From the NCBI GenBank assembly GCA_031282235.1, contig JAITED010000152.1, forward strand, positions 1-6,549: DNA of 6,549 nucleotides. The letters are read 5' to 3'. The notes beneath the pieces are model-generated. The model did not search any database. It had not been told where the DNA came from and saw only the letters and a program-made list of their open reading frames with translations. Below, piece by piece: positions 1-6,549 of the stretch; the first letter of the stretch is position 1; the number at the start of each line of letters is the position of its first letter. Origin of the DNA: Propionibacteriaceae bacterium. GTDB taxonomy: Bacteria; Actinomycetota; Actinomycetes; Propionibacteriales; Propionibacteriaceae. Made by a program: the position numbers and the translations under genes.

Positions 1-1271
1 GGCAGTTCCAGACCGTGATACGGATTGTTGCGACTTAAAGAGGCGGTGTGGTCGCGGTTGACTGTGATGCGGCGCGTCGGGTCGATAAGGACGATGTTGG
101 CGGGGGCGCCGACCTGTAGCGGTTGCCCCTGTTCGCTAAGCCCTGCCAACTGAGCGGGGGCGTAGGACATGAGGCGCGCCACGTCAGCCCAACCGATGTG
201 CCCAGGGTTGACCAACACCTCTATGACTACGCCTAACGCTTGCTCTAACCCGACCATGCCGGGGGCGGCCTGCGGGAACGGCTGCTGTTTGTCGCGGGGG
301 GTGTGGGGGGCGTGGTCGGTGCCAATCATGTCAACCGTGCCGTCAACCACTGCGGCGCGCAACGCCTGCACGTCGGCATCCGGCCTAAGCGGCGGGTTCA
401 CTTTATATCTGGTGTCCACGGTGTTATCGGCTTGGGCGGCCAAATAGTCGGTGGAGAACAGCAGATGGTGGGGGGCGGCCTCGGCGGTGATACGCACCCC
501 GCGCGCTTTGGCTTCCCGTATCAATTCGAGCGACTCTTTAGTGGAAACGTGGCAGATGTGTATGTGCGCGGCGGTTTCTGCGGCTAAGCGAATATCGCGC
601 GCGACGATACGCCACTCCGCTTCCCTAGGCCAAGTCGGCAACCCCAGCGCATCGCAGTGTGCCACACTGGCACCACAGCAAGCAGCGGCCCCCGCCAACT
701 GGGCATCCTGAGCGTGCTCGGCAATCACCCCATCGAATGTGGCGACCAGCGCCAGCGCTTCCCGCAACAAATCCGCATTCATTACGCAGGCTCCGTCGTC
801 GCTGAACACCCGCACCCGCGCCGGACTAGCTGCCATGCCGCTGATGTCGGCCAAACGTTCCCCAGCGCGCTCATACGTGACAGCCCCGATGGGCACCACT
901 TGTGCGTGCGCACTGGCACTAGCGCGCTGCAGTATCCCCAGCGCTTCCGGCACCCCATTGGTGGCCGGAGTGGTGTTCGGCATCGCCAATACGCAACTGA
1001 AACCGCCCCGCGCCGCCGCCAACGTACCAGTGGCAATCGTCTCGGCCATCTCATTGCCGGGTTCCCGCAGATGGGTGTGGGGGTCAACTAGGCCGGGCAA
1101 CGCAATCAGCCCGGCACCAGCAATCACCTCCGCCCCAGGGACGGGGGCGGCCACCAGCACCCCGTTAGCGGTGTATAAATCGCCAACGCTGCCGTCTGCG
1201 AACCTAACCCCGCGAATGCTGAGCGGTGCTGGCGTATCTGGTGCAACTGGGGGGGTTTCAGTTTCGTTCAC
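1..1271 (-). CDS. pyrC: Dihydroorotase, class I (PyrC), 3' end cut by window edge
   Basis: Zinc amidohydrolase of the cytosol that interconverts N-carbamoyl-L-aspartate and dihydroorotate, the third step of de novo pyrimidine synthesis. I translated about 423 uninterrupted codons. Visible motifs, numbered from the GTG start: VDPHTHLREPG (H65 and H67 as metal ligands, R69 for substrate), MPNT (N99), FSDDG (D158/D159; class I enzymes have Asp here where other types carry a carboxylated lysine), AEH (H186), ICHVST (H241), APHH, KVNPPLR and GTDHAPH (catalytic D319). The C-terminus shows the usual VGAPANIVLIDP strand and SRNNPY motif. The family is about 425-440 aa, so only a few residues are missing. 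I chose the GTG at 1271 because it overlaps the pepN stop as GTGA; an in-frame ATG at 1286 would add MGCPC and is the alternative. Allantoinase and hydantoinase are related, but FSDDG and the HLREPG context favour dihydroorotase. Confidence 0.95.
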   Translation of the reverse strand, partial: MNETETPPVAPDTPAPLSIRGVRFADGSVGDLYTANGVLVAAPVPGAEVIAGAGLIALPGLVDPHTHLREPGNEMAETIATGTLAAARGGFSCVLAMPNTTPATNGVPEALGILQRASASAHAQVVPIGAVTYERAGERLADISGMAASPARVRVFSDDGACVMNADLLREALALVATFDGVIAEHAQDAQLAGAAACCGASVAHCDALGLPTWPREAEWRIVARDIRLAAETAAHIHICHVSTKESLELIREAKARGVRITAEAAPHHLLFSTDYLAAQADNTVDTRYKVNPPLRPDADVQALRAAVVDGTVDMIGTDHAPHTPRDKQQPFPQAAPGMVGLEQALGVVIEVLVNPGHIGWADVARLMSYAPAQLAGLSEQGQPLQVGAPANIVLIDPTRRITVNRDHTASLSRNNPYHGLEL

Positions 1272-3871
1272 GCACGGGCATCCCATCTCAAGCTGGCTTG
1301 CTGGGCGGCCAACTTGCGGCGGCTACCGTCCACGTTGGCGTTGATAGTACGGCGTACCGCTTCGGTGAGCTTCGGCTCTGCATCCAGACGCTCGGCCACC
1401 CGCTCCAGATACGCCGCGTCAGCTAGCGGCTCCGGCCACAGCTGCGTCAACAACAGGTCGGTGAGCCAGTTGCCCCGGTCAGCGAAGAAGCCCACCCGCC
1501 CAGAGATGGCCTCCACCAACGCCAGATATTTATCGGCATACGGTGCCAACACATCCTCCTGAGAGTGGCGCATGAAGTTAAGGGCGATCTGGCGTGCCGT
1601 GCCGTTTGGTACGTCGGCGGCTTCGGTGAGCAACCGCCAAGCTTCCGCTTTCGCCTCCGGGGTGGGCAACGCCGCCCGTACCCCAGCGGCGCGCTCTACG
1701 CCGTTGATGGTCACATCCTCGGCCTCCATAGCGGCCAGCCGTTCTGGCTCCAGCGCGTTGCAGGCTGCCAGTGTGGTCAACACTAACCAACGCCTATCCA
1801 CATCGAGAGTCAGCCCCTCCGGCACCTCCTGACCATCCAACCAAGCCTGCAATACGGCCACCCCTGCGGGTGTGGCTATGGCGCGTATCAACGCATCTGC
1901 GATAGAAAGCTGCTTGTCAGAACCGGGTTCGGCGTGTAAAAGCAGAGTGGCTAACTGGGAGACCAGATAGGAACGGTTGGCGGCGCGGTACTTCACATCG
2001 GAGTAACCGGCGGCGGCCAGCAGGGTGTTGTTCAGCCGCGCCTGCAGGGCGGCCATGTCGGTCTCTGCGGTCACGGTGGCCAGCACCGACTCTAGGAAGT
2101 CGCGGCTGCCCAGTTCGGCATCCCGCCAAGAATCCCAAACGCTCGTCATGATTACGGCGCGCGCCAACGGGTCAGTGAACTGGGCGATGCCCGCTACCGC
2201 CGCCTGCAACGAATCCGCGTCCAACCGGATTTTGGCGAACGTCTCGTCGCGGGCGTTCAACAGTGCGATGAGGGGGCGCGGTTGCCCGACCAATGCGGCG
2301 ATAGGCGTCACCTCATCATGAACCACCGCGTCATCCAGCCCGCCGGTGCGCACAATCTGGCCATCCACCCGGTTATAAAAGCCGATGCTCAAGTGATGGT
2401 GCCGCAGCCGGGGATGCTCGGGGCGAGCCAGTTGCCGCACCTGAAAGTCGGTGATAACCCCGGATTCGTCCACGGATAGCTGCGGAATCAGCGTATTCAT
2501 GCCCGCGCTCTCCAACCAATCCGCCGCGAAACCGCCGAGGTCGCTACCCGAAGCCTGCTGTAGCGCGGCAATGAGGTCAGCGAACGTCGCATTCTGCCAG
2601 CCGTGCGCCTCCAGATAGGCGTGTACCCCCGTCAAAAACTGCTGCTCGCCGACGTGTGCCACCAACTGCCGCAGCACCGAAGCCCCTTTGGCATACGTAA
2701 TGCCGTCGAAACTCTGCTCCACCGTATCGAGGTCAACCATATCGGCGGCCACCGGGTGCGTTGTCGGCAGTTGGTCAGCGGTGAACGCCCACGTTTTGCG
2801 GCCCCCCGCGAACCCCACCCAGGGGTTGATGCCGCCGTACTGCGCCACAATCTGCTGTTGGCAGTAGTGGGAGGCCCACTCCGCGAAACTCTCGTTGAGC
2901 CACAGATCATCCCACCAGCGCATCGTCACCAAGTCTCCGAACCACATGTGCGCCAGTTCATGCAGAATGGTGTTGTCGCGGGCTTCGTACTGCGCCGCAG
3001 TCACCTTGGAGCGGAACAGATACTCATCGCGCAGCGTCACGCACCCGGCGTTCTCCATCGCCCCCATGTTGTACTCCGGCGCGAACACTTGGTCGTAGCT
3101 GTCGAACGGATACGGCACCCCGAACGCTGCTTCGTACACCGCAAAGCCGCGCGCAGTGGTTTCGCGTATCTTCGCAGAATCCAGATACGCCCGCATGGAT
3201 TGGCGGCACACCAACGCCGCCGGGATTTCGCCTTTCACGCTGGCAACCGTGCCGGGTTCCACGTAGTAATCACCGGCCACCAAAGCGCTGAGATACGTAG
3301 CGATACGCCCGGTGGGCGCAAACCGCCAAACCGCCTGCTCGTCGGCAATCTCCGGTTCCGGGGCGCGCGAGTTAGAGATTACCTGCCAACCCACCGGCGC
3401 GATAACCGTCAACTGGAACGTAGCTTTCAAGTCTGGCTGCTCAAAGCAGGCGTACATACGGCGCGCATCGGCGGTCTCAAACTGGCTGTAAAGATAAATA
3501 CGCTGGTCAGTCGGGTCTACGAACCGATGCAGCCCCTCCCCAGTGTGCGAGTAGCGGCACAACGCTGTAACGGTGAGCTCATGCGCCCCCGCGGTGACGT
3601 GCAGCGGCAACCGCGAGTTTTGGAAACTGTCCGGTGCCAACTCCACCCCATCCAAACTGGCCGCCAACACCCCATCCGCAATCAAATCAACCCAAGTATC
3701 ACCCGTATCGTTAGCCGCAAACTGCACCGTGGAGGTGGAAACAAACTGTTCCGCGGCGTTAGCCCCTTCCGGCACGCCCCCCGTCAAATCCACCTTGACG
3801 GTATAACTGTCAGTGGCCAGCAGCGCCGCGCGCCCCTGCGCCTCGCTCCGAGTGATGTTAGCCGCATTCAT
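1268..3871 (-). CDS. pepN: Aminopeptidase N, M1 family zinc metallopeptidase (actinobacterial type)
   Basis: Cytosolic enzyme that removes N-terminal amino acids from peptides in the last steps of protein turnover. From the ATG at 3871 the protein has 867 residues, close to the roughly 850-860 of Streptomyces-type PepN. There is no signal peptide or membrane segment. The N-terminal beta domain spans about 1-205. The catalytic domain carries the substrate-binding GAMEN motif (270-274), the zinc site HELAH (304-308) with the third ligand E327 in NESFAEW, exactly the HEXXH-X18-E spacing, and Y393 in ITYAKG, the expected transition-state tyrosine. The C-terminal part, about 510-867, fits the helical ERAP1-like domain. 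The frame stays open for another 29 codons upstream, to 3958, but that part is basic and low-grade, whereas ATG 3871 has a G-rich ribosome binding site six bases before it. pyrC follows with a four-base overlap, so the two are probably one operon. ligA is divergent. Confidence 0.96.
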   Translation of the reverse strand: MNAANITRSEAQGRAALLATDSYTVKVDLTGGVPEGANAAEQFVSTSTVQFAANDTGDTWVDLIADGVLAASLDGVELAPDSFQNSRLPLHVTAGAHELTVTALCRYSHTGEGLHRFVDPTDQRIYLYSQFETADARRMYACFEQPDLKATFQLTVIAPVGWQVISNSRAPEPEIADEQAVWRFAPTGRIATYLSALVAGDYYVEPGTVASVKGEIPAALVCRQSMRAYLDSAKIRETTARGFAVYEAAFGVPYPFDSYDQVFAPEYNMGAMENAGCVTLRDEYLFRSKVTAAQYEARDNTILHELAHMWFGDLVTMRWWDDLWLNESFAEWASHYCQQQIVAQYGGINPWVGFAGGRKTWAFTADQLPTTHPVAADMVDLDTVEQSFDGITYAKGASVLRQLVAHVGEQQFLTGVHAYLEAHGWQNATFADLIAALQQASGSDLGGFAADWLESAGMNTLIPQLSVDESGVITDFQVRQLARPEHPRLRHHHLSIGFYNRVDGQIVRTGGLDDAVVHDEVTPIAALVGQPRPLIALLNARDETFAKIRLDADSLQAAVAGIAQFTDPLARAVIMTSVWDSWRDAELGSRDFLESVLATVTAETDMAALQARLNNTLLAAAGYSDVKYRAANRSYLVSQLATLLLHAEPGSDKQLSIADALIRAIATPAGVAVLQAWLDGQEVPEGLTLDVDRRWLVLTTLAACNALEPERLAAMEAEDVTINGVERAAGVRAALPTPEAKAEAWRLLTEAADVPNGTARQIALNFMRHSQEDVLAPYADKYLALVEAISGRVGFFADRGNWLTDLLLTQLWPEPLADAAYLERVAERLDAEPKLTEAVRRTINANVDGSRRKLAAQQASLRWDARA

Positions 3872-4063
3872 TTTGTGCCCCCCTTTGTGGTTGTCATTGG
3901 CGTGTTGGCCGTCGGTTGCGCCGGTGTTTATGGGGCACCGACTCGTTAGTAGCGACAAATACGTCCAGACAGTTTTGATTAGCCGACACCTACACTACCG
4001 GTAACCCTAATTATCGACATGTTGCATTACCGGGAGTGGACTATTCCTAGTAGCGTGGTTGGT
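3872..4063. promoter_or_regulatory. Divergent intergenic region between pepN and ligA, presumed promoters for both
   Basis: This 192-base stretch lies between two divergent starts and must hold promoters for both units. It is clearly more AT-rich in 3940-4020 than the genes around it. For ligA, two weak candidates are visible on the plus strand: TACACT at 3991-3996 with CAGACA at 3966-3971, and TAATTA at 4008-4013 with CCGACA at 3983-3988. Both have a 19-base spacer and only a four of six match at the -35 box. For pepN no convincing promoter stands out on the minus strand. A perfect 8-base palindrome, TACCGGTA, lies at 3996-4003 and could be an operator, but it is short and does not extend. 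No riboswitch or terminator hairpin was recognised. Confidence 0.4.
3878..3886 (-). promoter_or_regulatory. Ribosome binding site of pepN
   Basis: On the minus strand the sequence AAAGGGGGG ends six bases before the ATG at 3871. It resembles the AAGGAGG consensus with G in place of A and sits at the normal distance. It is the main reason for starting pepN at 3871 and not at the in-frame codon at 3958. The call rests on sequence and spacing only. Confidence 0.6.
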
Positions 4064-6187
4064 ATGTCTCCAACAGTTACCTCGACAGATAATTCCGCTG
4101 GGTTGCGGCGGGAGTGGCAGGCGCTGGCCGACCGGATTGTGCAGGCGCAGGAGGAGTATTACGGGGCGGATGCGCCCACGCTTTCCGATGCTGAGTATGA
4201 CCAGTTGCTGCGCGATTTGGTGGCGTTGGAGGAGGCGCATCCGGAACTGCGGGTGCCGGATTCGCCTACGCAGCGGGTGGGGGCAGCGCTTGCAGCGAAC
4301 ATGTTTGCGCCAGTGCAGCATCTGGAACAGATGTTCAGCCTTGACAACGTATTTTCGGAGGCTGAGTTGGGCGATTGGTTGACCCGTACCGAGCGCGTGT
4401 TGGGTTACGAGCCCAGTTACCTGTGCGAGTTGAAGATAGACGGGTTGGCGGTGGATTTGGTGTATCGCGCGGGGCGGTTGGTTTCTGCAGCCACCCGGGG
4501 GGACGGCCGGGTGGGGGAGGACATCACCGCGAACGTGCTCACCATCTCCAGTGTCCCGGCGCGATTACGGGGCGCGCGGGTGCCGGAATTGGTGGAGGTA
4601 CGCGGTGAAGTATTTTTCCCAGTAGCGGCGTTTGCGGAGTTGAACGCCGGGTTGGTGGCAGCGGGTAAAGCCCCGTTCGCTAACCCGCGCAACGCCGCCG
4701 CCGGGTCGCTGCGGCAGAAAGACCCTAGTGTTACGGCATCGCGCCCGCTTGCCATGCTGATACACGGCATCGGTGCGCACAGCGAACTGGGCACAGCCAC
4801 CCAGTCCGCGGCGTATGAACTGCTCTCCGGGTGGGGGTTGCCCACTTCGCCGCACTTCCGGGTGGTCAATGGGCGTGCGGCGGTGGATGAATACGTCGCT
4901 TGGGTGGGGGAGCATCGCCACAGCGTGGAGCACGAGTTGGACGGTGTGGTGGTGAAAGTGGACGCTTTGGCCGCTCACGATGTGCTGGGGGCGACGTCGC
5001 GCGCGCCGCGCTGGGCGATTGCGTATAAGTTCCCCCCCGAGGAAGTGAACACCAAGCTGCTCAACATCGCCGTGGGGGTGGGGCGCACTGGGCGTATCAC
5101 TCCGTATGCGGTGATGGAACCGGTCAAAGTGGCCGGTTCCACGGTGGAGCGCGCCACGCTGCACAACGCCTACGAGGTGAAGCGCAAAGGGGTGCTCATC
5201 GGGGATGTGGTGGTGTTACGCAAAGCTGGCGATGTAATCCCCGAGGTGGTGGGGCCAGTGGTGGCGTTACGAGCGGGGCGCGAGAATGAGTTACGCGAGT
5301 TCGTCATGCCCACGCACTGTCCGGTCTGCGGGGCAGAACTACGCCCCGAAAAGGAATCTGACAAGGATATTCGTTGCCCCAACGCCAAAAGTTGCCCGGC
5401 GCAACTCATCGAGCGGGTGTTTGGGTTGGCGGCGCGGGGGGCGCTGGATATCGAAGCGTTGGGATACGAGGGCGCGTCGGCGTTGGTCAACTCCGGGGTG
5501 CTCACCACTGAGGCCGCGCTGTTCGAGTTGACCCCGGATGATTTGGCGCAAGTGATGGTACGCGAGCAGCCGTATTTTTGGACGAAAGGCAGCGAACGCG
5601 ACCCCAGCAAACCCAAAGAGAACACTTTGACGCTGTTCCGCGAGTTGGAGAACGCCAAAACGCAACCGCTGTGGCGGGTGTTTAACGCCCTCTCCATCCG
5701 GCACGTCGGCCCGGTGGCGGCGCGCGCCCTCGCAGCCCGGTTCGGCTCTATGGATGCGGTGGCTACCGCTACCGTCGCTGAACTGGCCGAGACGGAGGGC
5801 GTAGGTCAGATAATCGCTGAAGCTATCGTGGAGTGGTTCAGCGTGGATTGGCACCGCGACATCGTGGAGCGTTGGCGTGCCGCTGGGGTACGTATGGCCG
5901 ATGAGGTGGCTACGCACTCAGAACCCGCTGCGTTAGCTGGATTAACTATCGTAGTCACTGGGGCATTGAGCGGTTTCAGCCGCGACGAAGCGCAAGCGGC
6001 TATCATCGCCCAAGGCGGTAAAGCCGCCAGTTCAGTCTCCGCCAAAACCGACTACGTTGTGGTCGGTGAAAACCCCGGTTCCAAAGCCGATAAAGCCGCC
6101 GCCCTCAACCGCCCCATCCTGAATGAAGCAGAGTTCATACGCTTGCTAGCAGCCGGCCCCGACGCCCTTAAATCGCTAGTGCCATAA
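4064..6187 (+). CDS. ligA: NAD-dependent DNA ligase LigA
   Basis: Seals single-strand nicks with 5'-phosphate and 3'-hydroxyl ends, using NAD+; normally essential for joining Okazaki fragments and for excision repair. From ATG 4064 the protein has 707 residues, a normal length, and every domain is present. The N-terminal Ia domain (about 10-70) has YYGADAPTLSDAEYD. The nucleotidyltransferase domain has the adenylated lysine K124 in ELKIDG, R145 in TRGDG, E182 in VRGEVF and K298 in DGVVVK. The OB fold begins at YKFPPEE (321-327). The zinc finger uses C419, C422, C438 and C444. Helix-hairpin-helix repeats span about 480-600, including LSIRHVGP, and a BRCT domain runs from about 622 with TGALSGFSRDE. 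Start choice is uncertain: in-frame ATG 4019 and GTG 4055 also exist and none has a good ribosome binding site. I prefer 4064 because it gives a usual N-terminus. rpiB follows 27 bases downstream. Codon third positions shift from G to C along the gene. Confidence 0.96.
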   Translation: MSPTVTSTDNSAGLRREWQALADRIVQAQEEYYGADAPTLSDAEYDQLLRDLVALEEAHPELRVPDSPTQRVGAALAANMFAPVQHLEQMFSLDNVFSEAELGDWLTRTERVLGYEPSYLCELKIDGLAVDLVYRAGRLVSAATRGDGRVGEDITANVLTISSVPARLRGARVPELVEVRGEVFFPVAAFAELNAGLVAAGKAPFANPRNAAAGSLRQKDPSVTASRPLAMLIHGIGAHSELGTATQSAAYELLSGWGLPTSPHFRVVNGRAAVDEYVAWVGEHRHSVEHELDGVVVKVDALAAHDVLGATSRAPRWAIAYKFPPEEVNTKLLNIAVGVGRTGRITPYAVMEPVKVAGSTVERATLHNAYEVKRKGVLIGDVVVLRKAGDVIPEVVGPVVALRAGRENELREFVMPTHCPVCGAELRPEKESDKDIRCPNAKSCPAQLIERVFGLAARGALDIEALGYEGASALVNSGVLTTEAALFELTPDDLAQVMVREQPYFWTKGSERDPSKPKENTLTLFRELENAKTQPLWRVFNALSIRHVGPVAARALAARFGSMDAVATATVAELAETEGVGQIIAEAIVEWFSVDWHRDIVERWRAAGVRMADEVATHSEPAALAGLTIVVTGALSGFSRDEAQAAIIAQGGKAASSVSAKTDYVVVGENPGSKADKAAALNRPILNEAEFIRLLAAGPDALKSLVP

Positions 6188-6221
6188 TGGGCGTATAAGT
6201 GAAAGAATGGGGGTATGAGAG
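6186..6221 (+). repeat. Imperfect 16-base tandem repeat across the ligA-rpiB junction
   Basis: The sequence at 6186-6201 and the sequence at 6206-6221 match at 13 of 16 positions, offset by 20 bases. Both contain AATGGG followed by a GTAT core. The first copy begins in the ligA stop codon and the second covers the rpiB start. The first copy also forms a three-codon reading frame (ATG at 6188, TAA at 6197) whose ATG overlaps the ligA stop as TAATG. It may be a relic of a local duplication or chance; no function is evident. Confidence 0.35.
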
Positions 6222-6549
6222 TACATATCGCTACCGACCATGCGGCGTTTGAGTTGAAAGAGTTTCTCGTCGGAGCCCTCACTGAGGCGGGTTACGAGGT
6301 CGTTGACCATGGGGCGCACACTTACGATACCGAGGACGATTACCCCGATACCTGCATCCCCTGCGCCGAAGCAGTGGCTGCTGAGGGAGCGCTCGGGGTG
6401 GTGTTAGGCGGTTCCGGCAACGGCGAACAGATCGCGGCTAACAAGGTGCCCGGCATTAGAGCCGCGCTCGCTAACGATGTGGAGTTGGCGAAACTGGCGC
6501 GCGAACACAACGATGCCAACGTCATCTCTATCGGCGGCCGTTTCACCAC
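6215..6549 (+). CDS. rpiB: Ribose-5-phosphate isomerase B, 5' part (cut by window edge)
   Basis: Cytosolic enzyme of the non-oxidative pentose phosphate pathway that interconverts ribose 5-phosphate and ribulose 5-phosphate. The first 111 codons are present; the family is about 150-160 aa, so roughly a third is missing. The start reads MRVHIATDHAAFELK, with the substrate-binding pair D8-H9. The core motif is GGSGNGEQIAANKVPG (65-80). Here E71 corresponds to the glutamate that acts as general base in the Mycobacterium enzyme, in place of the cysteine used in E. coli RpiB. AREHNDANVISIGGR (95-109) supplies H98 and R109. This places it in the actinobacterial subgroup. It lies 27 bases after ligA in the same direction with no terminator between, so cotranscription is likely. 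The ribosome binding site is weak: GAAAG at 6201-6205, while the G run at 6209-6213 is too close to the ATG. LacAB-type sugar isomerases are the nearest alternative but lack this exact motif. Confidence 0.94.
   Translation, partial: MRVHIATDHAAFELKEFLVGALTEAGYEVVDHGAHTYDTEDDYPDTCIPCAEAVAAEGALGVVLGGSGNGEQIAANKVPGIRAALANDVELAKLAREHNDANVISIGGRFT

Noticed and set aside
1272..1286. ATG at 1286 as the pyrC start
   Set aside because: It is in frame and adds five residues (MGCPC), but overlaps pepN by 19 bases and has no proper ribosome binding site. The GTGA overlap at 1271 is the commoner arrangement; the point is not closed.
739..1344. A 201-codon plus-strand open frame opposite pyrC
   Set aside because: The minus-strand frame carries all dihydroorotase motifs without a break. 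The plus-strand product is low-complexity Ala/Ser/Pro with no recognisable domain.
2603..3949. A 448-codon open frame on the plus strand, opposite pepN
   Set aside because: It lies opposite the well-supported pepN coding sequence; its translation is rich in Arg, His and Pro with no recognisable domain. Long antisense frames are expected opposite GC-rich genes.
3872..3958. A 29-residue N-terminal extension of PepN
   Set aside because: The frame is open, but the residues do not resemble the family, and the ribosome binding site at 3878-3886 points to the start at 3871. The extension would also reduce the space for a promoter.
3947..4055. Two copies of TAGTAGCG (3947-3954 and 4048-4055) in the intergenic region
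   Set aside because: An 8-base direct repeat in a region this size can arise by chance, and the copies are about 100 bases apart with different flanks.
4565..5164. A 199-codon minus-strand open frame opposite ligA
   Set aside because: It is opposite the OB-fold and adenylation region of ligA and its translation is Arg/His-rich without any known motif.

Overview
The window carries four housekeeping genes of a GC-rich Gram-positive organism, most likely an actinomycete (Actinomycetota). The evidence is the Streptomyces-type aminopeptidase N, the Mycobacterium-type ribose-5-phosphate isomerase B, the NAD-dependent DNA ligase with actinobacterial wording around its helix-hairpin-helix region, and the GTG start of pyrC. 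Genus cannot be settled from the sequence alone; the Actinomycetaceae are a guess. I see no mobile element, tRNA, rRNA, CRISPR array or phage gene.

Layout. The left 3.9 kb is on the minus strand. pepN (aminopeptidase N, 867 aa) starts at 3871 and ends at 1268. Its stop codon overlaps the GTG start of pyrC (dihydroorotase) by four bases, and pyrC runs to the left edge, where only its last few codons are missing. A divergent intergenic region of about 190 bp (3872-4063) separates pepN from the plus-strand pair ligA (NAD-dependent DNA ligase, 4064-6187) and rpiB (ribose-5-phosphate isomerase B, from 6215, cut by the right edge). No gene-free stretch exceeds 300 bases.

Function. The genes belong to separate core processes: pyrimidine synthesis (pyrC), peptide turnover (pepN), sealing of DNA nicks in replication and repair (ligA), and the pentose phosphate pathway (rpiB). 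They probably form two divergent transcription units, pepN-pyrC and ligA-rpiB. The pairings look like genome neighbourhood rather than one pathway.

I found no convincing new biological system. The observations most worth a second look are a strong shift from G-ending to C-ending codons along ligA, and the translationally coupled pepN-pyrC pair, in which pyrC is not directly preceded by another pyrimidine gene.
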